From assembly GCF_031453615.1 (NCBI RefSeq), contig NZ_JAVIZT010000001.1:372001-436000 (forward strand): a stretch of DNA of 64,000 bases, in the 5' to 3' direction. Position 1 is the first letter of the stretch. Each line of letters opens with the position of its first letter. Below are positions 57,173 through 64,000 of the stretch, one piece after another. The translations under genes and the position numbers were made by a program. The DNA comes from Microbacterium sp. SORGH_AS_0428. Its GTDB lineage: Bacteria > Actinomycetota > Actinomycetes > Actinomycetales > Microbacteriaceae. The notes below the pieces were generated by a model. That model did not search any database. It was not told where the DNA came from and worked only from the letters and a program-made list of their open reading frames with translations.

Positions 57173-58441
57173 CTATGGGTGCTGCGCGACATCATGGATG
57201 CCGCGCAGCACCCATTCGTCGTTCTGGCGCACGATCGCCACGATCTGCGACACCGCTCGACCGCTCGGATCGTCGGCACGTAGGAGGGTGAGATCGCCGA
57301 GATCGTCGATGACCGTCAGCGCTACGTCCGCGACCGTGACCGCGCCCGCGGGGTCGGCGTCGATCCGTGCCTCCTGCAGCTTCTGCCGACAGGCGTCGTC
57401 GCCGCACGCATTCCATTCGGCGAGCAACCTGCGCGCCGCGGCAACGGGGTCAGCAGTCTCCTGCACGGCGGCCGGAGCGTCGACGGGCGGCGCCGCGACC
57501 CCGGCGTCCTCCGCCGGGAGGGAACCCTGGGACGACACCGGCACGGGCGCGGCGTCTTCGGGCTCCGGCCACAGGAGCCCCGCCGCGAGAACCAGACCCA
57601 CGACCCCTACCCCGACGAGCAGCACTGGTCGGCGGGATCGCGGCTTCTTCGCCGGCACGGGGCGACGCCACCGTTGACGGAGGGCGTCCACCCGCTCAGC
57701 GACCAGGTCGCTGAGCGATCCGTCCATCGCCACGGTCAGTCGCCGCCACGCCGGCATGGAGCGGTTCGCCTCCGCGCGCGCCTGAGCGCGGGTGATCCCC
57801 GCTCCGGCGGATGACTCGTCGATGCGCACCGCCCGCGGCCGCGCCGCGGCGAACAGGTCGTCTTCCAGAGCGGGAAGCACTCGGACGATGCGCGCGGTGT
57901 CGCGCACCGCTGCGGCGGCCGCGTCGATCGCACGCACGGCGACCTCATGATCACCGGCGTCCAACAACGCGATCAGTTCGGCGGCTCCCACCGCAGCGGC
58001 GGAGCCCTCGTGAGCGTGGACGAACAGCGGTGTCCCGGCGGTGTCCAGCCACCAGGTGCCGATGCAACTGCCCCGTGGATGCGCGGAGGTCTCGGCCGCG
58101 ACGCCGCGGAGCAGGCTCACGGCGACGGTGACGGCCTCACCCGGCTCCACCGTCACCCGTCGTCGAAGCAGCGACTCCAGGGTGCAGCGGACCGCCGGGA
58201 GGAGGACGAACGGCCCCCTGGCCGTCGTGACGATGTCCAGAGGCGCCATGACGTGTTCGCCGGAGGCCGCCCAGATCCCCGTCCCCTCGACGGCGGCGAC
58301 AGGGACCGCGAGGGCCGGCTCCCCGTCGTGGACCACGACGTCACCGTCGAAGGGGGCCGCATCGGCGGCGACGGTACGCAGCACCACCGGCTCCAGGAGC
58401 GGGCGCAACGGCGGCGGTGCGGGCAGGAGCGAGGACGACAT
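57173..58441 (-). CDS. Hypothetical single-pass membrane protein
   Basis: A 422-aa protein I do not recognise. A soluble N-terminal domain of about 260 residues (with VLLPAVRCTLESLLRRRV and a STK-pseudokinase-like look) is followed by a basic stretch (PAKKPRSRRP), one transmembrane helix (VLLVGVGVVGLVLAAGLLW, about 300), a Pro/Ala linker, and a C-terminal extracellular domain with a CGDDAC pair and a nuclear transport factor 2-like ending (VIDDLGDLTLLRADD, then VRQNDEWVLRGIHD). Start ATG 58441 has GGAG upstream. It could be a membrane sensor; no function is assigned. Confidence 0.7.
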   Translation of the reverse strand: MSSSLLPAPPPLRPLLEPVVLRTVAADAAPFDGDVVVHDGEPALAVPVAAVEGTGIWAASGEHVMAPLDIVTTARGPFVLLPAVRCTLESLLRRRVTVEPGEAVTVAVSLLRGVAAETSAHPRGSCIGTWWLDTAGTPLFVHAHEGSAAAVGAAELIALLDAGDHEVAVRAIDAAAAAVRDTARIVRVLPALEDDLFAAARPRAVRIDESSAGAGITRAQARAEANRSMPAWRRLTVAMDGSLSDLVAERVDALRQRWRRPVPAKKPRSRRPVLLVGVGVVGLVLAAGLLWPEPEDAAPVPVSSQGSLPAEDAGVAAPPVDAPAAVQETADPVAAARRLLAEWNACGDDACRQKLQEARIDADPAGAVTVADVALTVIDDLGDLTLLRADDPSGRAVSQIVAIVRQNDEWVLRGIHDVAQHP

Positions 58442-58559
58442 GCTCCGATCGTGCCCGCTGGAGCGGCGGGCCCTGCTCCGGCCGCGCGGCGGAAGGAGAC
58501 TCGATGCGCCGCCCGCGGATGGGGAGAAGAGATCGGACGGCACCGGTAGGCTGGAGGGC

Positions 58560-59270
58560 ATGGCAGCCCGCGATTCCGCACCCGAGAAGCGCCCCGGATT
58601 CTTCTCGCAGTTGAAGACCCTGTACCGCTACACCAAGGACGCGTACTCCTGGCTGCCCTACGCCCTCATCGGCATCGTGCTGCTCGGCATCGCCCTCGGC
58701 GCGGGCGTCGGCTTCCTCATCCCGCCGTTCGCCGTCTGGAGCGTCATCCTCTGGGGCATCACGGGCCTGTTCGCCGGCATCCTGGGCTCGCTCATCCTGA
58801 CGACCCGACTGTCGACCACCGCGATGTACAAGCAGATCGACGGCATGCCGGGAGCGGCAGGCCGCGTGATGTCGGTGTCGCTCGGCCGCCGCTGGCAGGC
58901 CAGCGAGATGCCCGTCGGCATCAACCCCCGCACACAGGAGGCCGTCTACCGCGCCGTCGGCCGCGGCGGCATCGTCCTCGTGGGCGAGGGCGCGCGCGGT
59001 CGTCTGACGCGTCTCGTCGCGGACGAGCGCTCCAAGGCGCAGCGGGTGGCCTCCGGCGTGCCCGTGACCGTGTTCTATGTGGGCCACGGCGACGACGAGG
59101 TTCCGATCGCGAAGCTCGCGAGCACGATCAAGGCTCTGCCGAAGAAGATCGACCGCACCACGATGGCCGCCGTCATCAAGCGGATCGACTCGGTGTCGCA
59201 GTCGCTCACATCGCTGCCGATCCCGAAGGGCGTCGACCCCAACCGCGTGCGGGCTCAGCGCCCGCGTTGA
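58560..59270 (+). CDS. DUF4191 membrane protein
   Basis: A 236-aa actinobacterial DUF4191 protein: RPGFFSQLKTLYRYTKDAYSWLPY at the N-terminus, two transmembrane helices (about 35-80), then a cytoplasmic domain with MPGAAGRVMSVSLGRRWQASEMPVGINPRTQE. GGAGGG precedes the ATG at 58560. Function unknown. It lies between the lipoylated E2 locus and glnA in many actinobacteria, near lipoate genes in some. Confidence 0.88.
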   Translation: MAARDSAPEKRPGFFSQLKTLYRYTKDAYSWLPYALIGIVLLGIALGAGVGFLIPPFAVWSVILWGITGLFAGILGSLILTTRLSTTAMYKQIDGMPGAAGRVMSVSLGRRWQASEMPVGINPRTQEAVYRAVGRGGIVLVGEGARGRLTRLVADERSKAQRVASGVPVTVFYVGHGDDEVPIAKLASTIKALPKKIDRTTMAAVIKRIDSVSQSLTSLPIPKGVDPNRVRAQRPR

Positions 59271-59273
59271 TCC

Positions 59274-59708
59274 TCAGGCGCGGATGAGGATGCTGCCCGC
59301 GGCCTGATCGTGCAGTCCGCGCTGGTCGGCGTCCCAGACGACCGCGGGAATGACGAGAAGCAGCAGCACGGTGCGCACGATCGGCCGCCACAGCCCGATC
59401 CATCCGCCGCGTACGAGAACGAGTCGCATCCCGAGGATGCGGTGCCCCGGGCTTCCCCCGATCAGGGGGATGAAGAGGATCTGCACCAGCGCGAACACCA
59501 GCATCGGCGCGAACGTCGACAGTCCCGCTTCCCCGGGCAGCGCCCACGGGTCGTACCGGAGGAACGCGACGGCGAGGATCGTGGCGCACGTCCAGTCGAT
59601 GAGCAGGGCCAGCAGGCGCCGTCCGACACGCGCGACAGAGGTCGAACCGGTGCGGGGCAGCCCGAGGCGCTCTCCGGGATAGCTGGACTCGACAGGGGTC
59701 TCGGGCAT
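59274..59708 (-). CDS. RDD-family membrane protein
   Basis: A 144-aa membrane protein with three transmembrane helices and the RDD signature, here ARVGRRLLALLIDW and the GSPGHRILGMRLVL loop. The family is proposed to act in transport of small compounds, without a firm function. The ATG at 59708 lies divergent from glnA with 135 bp between; the GlnR array in that gap could also affect this gene. Confidence 0.88.
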   Translation of the reverse strand: MPETPVESSYPGERLGLPRTGSTSVARVGRRLLALLIDWTCATILAVAFLRYDPWALPGEAGLSTFAPMLVFALVQILFIPLIGGSPGHRILGMRLVLVRGGWIGLWRPIVRTVLLLLVIPAVVWDADQRGLHDQAAGSILIRA

Positions 59709-59731
59709 GCATCAACCCTAATCGGGCACCC

Positions 59732-59769
59732 GTAACATCCCGGAAACATATGGGACACTGGCGAGCAAC
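59732..59769 (+). promoter_or_regulatory. GlnR operator array upstream of glnA
   Basis: Four half-sites in exact 11-bp phase: GTAAC-N6-GAAAC-N6-GACAC-N6-GCAAC. The first pair matches the GlnR consensus (GTnAC-N6-GaAAC) exactly; the third and fourth each have one mismatch. It ends 74 bp before the glnA start. GlnR activating or repressing glnA and amt on nitrogen limitation is known in Streptomyces and mycobacteria. Confidence 0.82.
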
Positions 59770-59843
59770 GCCCGATCGATAGCGTCGGATCAGCCCGCCG
59801 TGGCGGGCGGAACTTCCCGAAATGCCCTACCTCTGGAGTCTCC

Positions 59844-61268
59844 ATGTTCAGTGATTCATCCGAGGTGCTGAAGTTCATCAAGGACGAGGACGTCAAGTTC
59901 CTCGACATCCGCTTCACGGATCTCCCTGGTGTGCAGCAGCACTTCAACATCCCCGCCTCCACCGTCGACGAGGAGTTCTTCACCGTCGGTCAGCTGTTCG
60001 ACGGCTCGTCGATCCGCGGGTTCGCGAACATCCACGAATCGGACATGCAGCTCATCCCGGACGTGTCGACCGCATACCTTGACCCGTTCCGCGAGGCGAA
60101 GACGCTCGTCATGGTCTTCGACATCTACAACCCGCGCAACGGCGAGATCTACTCGAAGGACCCGCGCCAGGTCGCGAAGAAGGCCGAGAAGTACCTCGCA
60201 TCCACCGGCATCGCCGACACCGCGTTCTTCGCCCCCGAGGCCGAGTTCTACATCTTCGACGACGTCCGCTACGAGGTGAAGCAGAACTCGAGCTTCTACT
60301 CCGTCGACTCCGAAGAGGGCGCCTGGAACACGGGCCGCGCCGAAGAGGGCGGCAACCTGGCCAACAAGACCCCGTACAAGGGCGGCTACTTCCCCGTCTC
60401 CCCCGTCGACAAGACGGCAGACCTGCGCGATGACATCAGCCTGCGCCTCATCGAGGCCGGCCTCATCCTCGAGCGCGCGCACCACGAGGTGGGCACCGGC
60501 GGCCAGCAGGAGATCAACTACCGCTTCGACACCATGGTGCACGCGGCCGATGACATCCTGAAGTTCAAGTACATCGTCAAGAACGTCGCCGAGCAGTGGG
60601 GCAAGGTCGCGACCTTCATGCCCAAGCCGCTCTTCGGCGACAACGGTTCCGGTATGCACACGCACCAGTCGCTGTGGAACGACGGCAAGCCGCTGTTCTA
60701 CGACGAGAAGGGCTACGGCGGCCTGTCCGACATCGCCCGCTGGTACATCGGCGGCATCCTGGCGCACGCGCCCGCCGTCCTGGCCTTCACGAACCCCACG
60801 CTGAACAGCTACCACCGTCTGGTGAAGGGATTCGAGGCTCCGGTCAACCTGGTCTACTCGGCCGGAAACCGTTCGGCGGCCATCCGCATCCCGATCACGG
60901 GCACCAACCCGAAGGCTAAGCGCATCGAGTTCCGCGCGCCCGACGCCTCGGGCAACCCGTACCTCGCATTCGCCGCTCAGCTCATGGCCGGCCTCGACGG
61001 CATCAAGAACCGCATCGAGCCGCACGAGCCGGTCGACAAGGACCTCTACGAGCTTCCCCCCGAGGAGGCCAAGGGCATCCCGCAGGTGCCGAACTCGCTG
61101 CTCGACTCGCTCGAGGCGCTGCGCGCCGACCACGAGTTCCTGCTGCAGGGCGGCGTCTTCACCGAGGAGCTCATCGAGACCTGGATCGAGTACAAGATCG
61201 AGAACGAGATCCAGCCGATCGCTCAGCGCCCGCACCCCTTCGAGTACGAGCTCTACTTCGGCGTCTGA
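59844..61268 (+). CDS. glnA: Glutamine synthetase type I
   Basis: A 474-aa GSI subunit (dodecameric in the family) forming glutamine from glutamate, ammonia and ATP. Metal and substrate motifs are all present: [12 protein letters not shown] and FDGSSIRGF near the N-terminus, [12 protein letters not shown], the [16 protein letters not shown] and [18 protein letters not shown] core, [28 protein letters not shown], and the Tyr402 adenylylation loop [10 protein letters not shown]. The start ATG 59844 has a CTGGAG-like site. The array upstream predicts nitrogen control by GlnR in addition to adenylylation. Confidence 0.97.
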   Translation: MFSDSSEVLKFIKDEDVKFLDIRFTDLPGVQQHFNIPASTVDEEFFTVGQLFDGSSIRGFANIHESDMQLIPDVSTAYLDPFREAKTLVMVFDIYNPRNGEIYSKDPRQVAKKAEKYLASTGIADTAFFAPEAEFYIFDDVRYEVKQNSSFYSVDSEEGAWNTGRAEEGGNLANKTPYKGGYFPVSPVDKTADLRDDISLRLIEAGLILERAHHEVGTGGQQEINYRFDTMVHAADDILKFKYIVKNVAEQWGKVATFMPKPLFGDNGSGMHTHQSLWNDGKPLFYDEKGYGGLSDIARWYIGGILAHAPAVLAFTNPTLNSYHRLVKGFEAPVNLVYSAGNRSAAIRIPITGTNPKAKRIEFRAPDASGNPYLAFAAQLMAGLDGIKNRIEPHEPVDKDLYELPPEEAKGIPQVPNSLLDSLEALRADHEFLLQGGVFTEELIETWIEYKIENEIQPIAQRPHPFEYELYFGV

Positions 61269-61291
61269 CGCCGAGAGCCTCGCGCTCCACA

Positions 61292-61329
61292 CGAAGGACC
61301 GCCCCGGCATTCGCCGGGGCGGTCCTTCG
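61292..61329. terminator. Bidirectional terminator after glnA
   Basis: A 17-bp perfect stem with loop ATTC: CGAAGGACCGCCCCGGC pairs with GCCGGGGCGGTCCTTCG. It lies 23 bp past the glnA stop and 9 bp before the stop of the convergent DUF4190-type gene, so it can serve both. Confidence 0.85.
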
Positions 61330-61338
61330 TTGCACGTG

Positions 61339-62013
61339 TCAACCGAACGAGCCGCTGCTCATAGCCGCGATGAGCGCCATCAGAAGGAAGACGCCGACGG
61401 CGATCGCGAACAGCAGCACGATGTGGCCGAGGATCATGCCGACGATCGCGTTCGTGCGCCCCACGCCTCCCGTGCGCTTCGCCTTCGAAAGCCCCGCGTA
61501 GCCGAGTGCCACGGAGCAGATACTCAGGGGGAAGGTCATGATCACGATGAAGAACCCGAAGAAGGGGATCAGCAGGCTGAGCAGGGATGCGGCGGAGATC
61601 GCACCGAGGATCATCGACCACAGCGCGGGGTTGTTGGACGGCGGACCGTCCACCGTCGATGCGGGCTGCTGCGGAGCCGGGTACCGGGGCTGTGGCGCAT
61701 ACCCGGCCACTGGCTGGCCGTAACCCTGCGCGGGCGGATAGCCCGGTGCCTGAGGCTGACCATAACCCTGCGCCGGCGGATACGCCGGCTGCGCATACCC
61801 CGGGTACGTCTGGTGCGGCGGAGCCCCGTACGGCTGGGGCGGCACGCCGGATGCCTGCTGTCCGGCCTGGTATTCGTCGGCGCCGGGAGCCGGTTGCACC
61901 GGATACGCCGGCACCGGATACGCCGGCTGCTGCCCGCCGACCATCGGTTCGGGCTGGATCGAGCCGTCGTGCGCCGCGGAATGCGGCTCGGACGGCTGCT
62001 GCGGATCGGACAT
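61339..62013 (-). CDS. DUF4190-type membrane protein with Pro/Tyr/Gly-rich N-terminus
   Basis: A 224-aa protein. The first 140 residues are low-complexity (Pro, Gln, Tyr, Gly) with two copies of YPPAQGYGQP; the C-terminal 80 residues hold two to three transmembrane helices around the basic loop GLSKAKRTGGVGRTNAI, typical of DUF4190. ATG at 62013 (MSDPQQP) has GGGGGAA upstream; an in-frame start 11 codons earlier is weaker. Tyr/Pro-rich tails of this kind can phase-separate or recruit partners. Function unknown. The 188 bp upstream hold no recognised element. Confidence 0.8.
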   Translation of the reverse strand: MSDPQQPSEPHSAAHDGSIQPEPMVGGQQPAYPVPAYPVQPAPGADEYQAGQQASGVPPQPYGAPPHQTYPGYAQPAYPPAQGYGQPQAPGYPPAQGYGQPVAGYAPQPRYPAPQQPASTVDGPPSNNPALWSMILGAISAASLLSLLIPFFGFFIVIMTFPLSICSVALGYAGLSKAKRTGGVGRTNAIVGMILGHIVLLFAIAVGVFLLMALIAAMSSGSFG

Positions 62014-62201
62014 CGTTCCCCCGGTCGTCGTCGTGTCGCTGTGCATCACGCCGGGCGGCGCGAACGCGCTCAGCGGTCGCCGTCCAGCATACGGATGCCG
62101 ATGGCACGGCGACCGGAGCTTGCGCCCGCACGGGGATAACCGTCGGGCACTGCCCGGCGACCGCGGCGGATCAGGCCGCGACCGCCGGGCAGCCGGCGCG
62201 T

Positions 62202-63620
62202 TCAGCCCGCGCGCACGCGAGCACGCAGGCCGAGGAGCGCGTCGATCACGACGAAGGCGACGAGCGGGTAACCGACGAGCGGCAGCCACCAGCCGATCAG
62301 GCCCGCGACCGCAACGACGGCGAGCACACCCCACCAGGGCGCCGCGCGCAGTGCGCCCCGCGCCGGTGCGGACCCCATCCGCTTCCCACCGCGTGTTGGC
62401 CTGCGTCGCCACCACATCGCGTACCCGAGCACGACGAGCGTCCCGATACCGACGGCGATGAGCAGCAGTGCGAGCTGGTTCACCCACCCGAACAGGACGC
62501 CCATATGCAGGTCTATGCCCCACCGGGCGAGTTTGGCCAGCAGCGGGAAGTCGGCGAAGTCCACCCGGGACACCACCTGCATCGTGGCGCCGTCGATCGC
62601 GACCGCATCCGCCTCCGTGGGGAACGAGCGCTTGATCTCCGTGACCGTCCACGCCTGTCCCGACGCCGCGGGAGGTTTGATCTCCACCTCGCCCGTGTCG
62701 ACGTTGATCCGACGTGCGATCGCGAGGACCGCGTCGAACGTCGCGGGGTTCGCCTCCCCCGTCGGCATCGGCGCCGCGCCGCCGTGATGAGCGGCGTGCT
62801 CGTCCGGCGCCTCCTCGGCACCGGAGAGATCCGTCCGCAGTGCCGGCGTCGCACCACCGATCGCCGCGCGCGCCGCGGAGACGTTCGCGCCGGCGTAGGT
62901 CGACCAGGTGATCCCCGTCGCCGAGAGCATGAGAGCGCCGAGAAGCACCCAGATACCGACGGAGGCGTGCCAGCTGAACAGACGCCGGTATCCGCTTCGT
63001 CGCACGGCCGGCACCACGAGCTCCCGCTTGACGCGCGCTCTGCGGATGCGCTGAACCCACAGCGCCGCTCCCGCGAGCACGACGACCGCGAGCCAGGATG
63101 CGGCGAGCTCGCTGTACAGGCGTCCGGGTTCACCGAGGTGCAGATTGCGGTGGAGGTTCGAGATCCACGTGCGCACGGGAAGCGAGCCACTCGTGCCGTA
63201 CGCCGTGAGATCGCCGCGGATCTCGCCCGTCCCGGGGTCGACGAAGACGGCCCGCGATTCGCTGGCCGCGAGGTCGTCCTCGGCGAACATGACCCGGGTC
63301 GTATCCCCGGGTTCCGGGGCCGGGCGCACAGCGGTCGGCACCGCACCCTCGCCGACATACGCTTCCGCCGCCGTGATCTGCTCCGCGAGCGACAGCGACG
63401 TGGCGGTCACCGGCGCATGGAGCTCGTGCCCGTAGACGAGCTCATCGAGCGTCGGGGCGATCGCATACAGGGCCCCGCTCGTCGCCGCGACGAGGATGAA
63501 AGGGCCGACGAGCAGCCCCGCGGAGAAGTGGAGGCGCAGCAGCAGCGATCCGAACCAGCCGCCGCGGGAACGGGCCGGGCGCGGGCGGGCCTGTGACGGA
63601 GGGACGAGGGTGTCGATCAT
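62202..63620 (-). CDS. PepSY-associated transmembrane protein
   Basis: A 472-aa membrane protein of the PepSY_TM family, with the N-terminal LRLHFSAGLLVGPFILVAATSGALYAI helix, an extracellular PepSY region, the NLHRNLHLGEPGRLYSELAASWLAVVVLAGAALW helix (His pairs as possible haem ligands), the FSWHASVGIWVLLGALMLSATGITWS helix, an AAHHGG stretch, and LHMGVLFGWVNQ. Family members are proposed flavin or haem reductases for iron. ATG 63620 has GAGGAACGAG upstream. It follows efeB by 11 bp on the same strand, so the pair probably works in iron uptake or copper/haem redox. Confidence 0.88.
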   Translation of the reverse strand: MIDTLVPPSQARPRPARSRGGWFGSLLLRLHFSAGLLVGPFILVAATSGALYAIAPTLDELVYGHELHAPVTATSLSLAEQITAAEAYVGEGAVPTAVRPAPEPGDTTRVMFAEDDLAASESRAVFVDPGTGEIRGDLTAYGTSGSLPVRTWISNLHRNLHLGEPGRLYSELAASWLAVVVLAGAALWVQRIRRARVKRELVVPAVRRSGYRRLFSWHASVGIWVLLGALMLSATGITWSTYAGANVSAARAAIGGATPALRTDLSGAEEAPDEHAAHHGGAAPMPTGEANPATFDAVLAIARRINVDTGEVEIKPPAASGQAWTVTEIKRSFPTEADAVAIDGATMQVVSRVDFADFPLLAKLARWGIDLHMGVLFGWVNQLALLLIAVGIGTLVVLGYAMWWRRRPTRGGKRMGSAPARGALRAAPWWGVLAVVAVAGLIGWWLPLVGYPLVAFVVIDALLGLRARVRAG

Positions 63621-63631
63621 CGTCTCGTTCC

Positions 63632-64000
63632 TCACGACAGCAGGGTCTCGCCGATGAATCCGCCGGGCGCGCAGCCGGGTGGCGCCGCGAACACCGCCGA
63701 GCCGATGGGCGTCGTCCACTCATTCAGCAGGTCGAGCTCGTCGAGGCGCCGCTGCAGCGGCACGAACTGGCTCGCCACATCCGCCTGAAAAGCGACAAAC
63801 ACCAGACCGGCACGCGAGATCTCGCCGCCCGCGGGAGTGTCGTCATAGTTGTAGCCGCGCCGGAAGATGCGCTCCCGACGATCGTCGCTGCGGGCTCGGC
63901 GCATGTGGGAGAACTCCGGGATGACGGGGAACCCGATGGCAGTCTTCGCCTCGAAGTCCGGCTCATCGTGCTCGTTCGTCCCTGTCAGCGGCGCACCGCT
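63632..64000 (-). CDS. efeB: EfeB-type Dyp peroxidase (deferrochelatase), C-terminal part only
   Basis: The window edge cuts the gene; 122 C-terminal codons are visible. They match EfeB/DyP peroxidases: SGAPLTGTNEHDEPDF, PVIPEFSHMRRARS with the haem-proximal His, RIFRRGYNYDD, and FVAFQADVASQFVPLQRRLDELDLLNEWTTPIGSAVFAAPPGC. EfeB takes iron from haem or oxidises ferrous iron for the EfeUO system. Earlier parts (Tat signal, active-site Asp) lie outside. Confidence 0.9.
   Translation of the reverse strand, partial: SGAPLTGTNEHDEPDFEAKTAIGFPVIPEFSHMRRARSDDRRERIFRRGYNYDDTPAGGEISRAGLVFVAFQADVASQFVPLQRRLDELDLLNEWTTPIGSAVFAAPPGCAPGGFIGETLLS

Overview
The window is a contiguous piece of a high-GC actinobacterial chromosome, most likely Microbacterium or a close relative in the Microbacteriaceae (order Micrococcales). 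The evidence is GC-rich sequence with many GTG starts, actinobacteria-only families (DUF3000, DUF3093, DUF3159, DUF3710, DUF4191, DUF4193, SepH, PAC2), a mycobacteria-like order around dut, sigA and dxs, and GlnR-type operators. The genus is an inference. There is no phage, IS element, CRISPR array or rRNA. No gene-free stretch exceeds about 300 bases.

Left part (1-15900): the vitamin B6 block pdxS (leftward) against pdxR-pdxY (rightward), with a direct-repeat operator between them; a lipoprotein; a thrS-HIT pair; an SLC13/ArsB-type carrier; a four-gene peptide ABC transporter operon whose two ATPase domains are fused; an oxalate decarboxylase-like bicupin; an alpha/beta hydrolase.

Middle left (15900-25500): two tandem paralogous lipoproteins (the first frameshifted), a leftward tRNA cluster Gly-Cys-Val plus a rightward tRNA-Val, a pentapeptide-like protein, an orphan MazF/PemK toxin, the ammonium transporter amt with a GlnR-type box, zapE, sseA-sufE, a RibD-like reductase and a membrane-anchored hydrolase.

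Middle (25500-46260): DUF3000-RNase D, then the beta-oxidation pair fadA-fadB, dxs, acnA (with a DtxR-like box and a 24-bp palindrome upstream), the dut-DUF3710-DUF3159 operon, DUF3093/DUF4193, sepH, a phosphodiesterase, and topoisomerase IV parC/parE facing each other across a 67-nt compound hairpin.

46264-51343 is the most interesting part. A leftward run sigA-murT-gatD-alr2-alr1 has gaps of a few bases or overlaps throughout. Here GatD has lost both catalytic residues (Cys to Gly, His to Gln), MurT contains no cysteine and so lacks its zinc ribbon, and the two alanine racemase homologues are degenerate in complementary ways: one keeps the PLP lysine but not the catalytic tyrosine motif, the other keeps the tyrosine motif but has Arg for the lysine. 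Microbacteriaceae make B-type peptidoglycan cross-linked through the alpha-carboxyl of D-Glu, the group that canonical MurT/GatD amidates. I propose a repurposed MurT complex acting on that carboxyl and a heterodimeric racemase with one composite active site.

Right part (51544-64000): PAC2, leucyl aminopeptidase, lipoamide dehydrogenase and the E2 subunit of a 2-oxoacid dehydrogenase (with a one-base frameshift), membrane proteins, glnA preceded by a four-half-site GlnR array, a DUF4190-type protein, and the start of an EfeB/PepSY locus cut by the window edge. amt and glnA sharing near-identical operators indicates one nitrogen regulon represented twice in this window.
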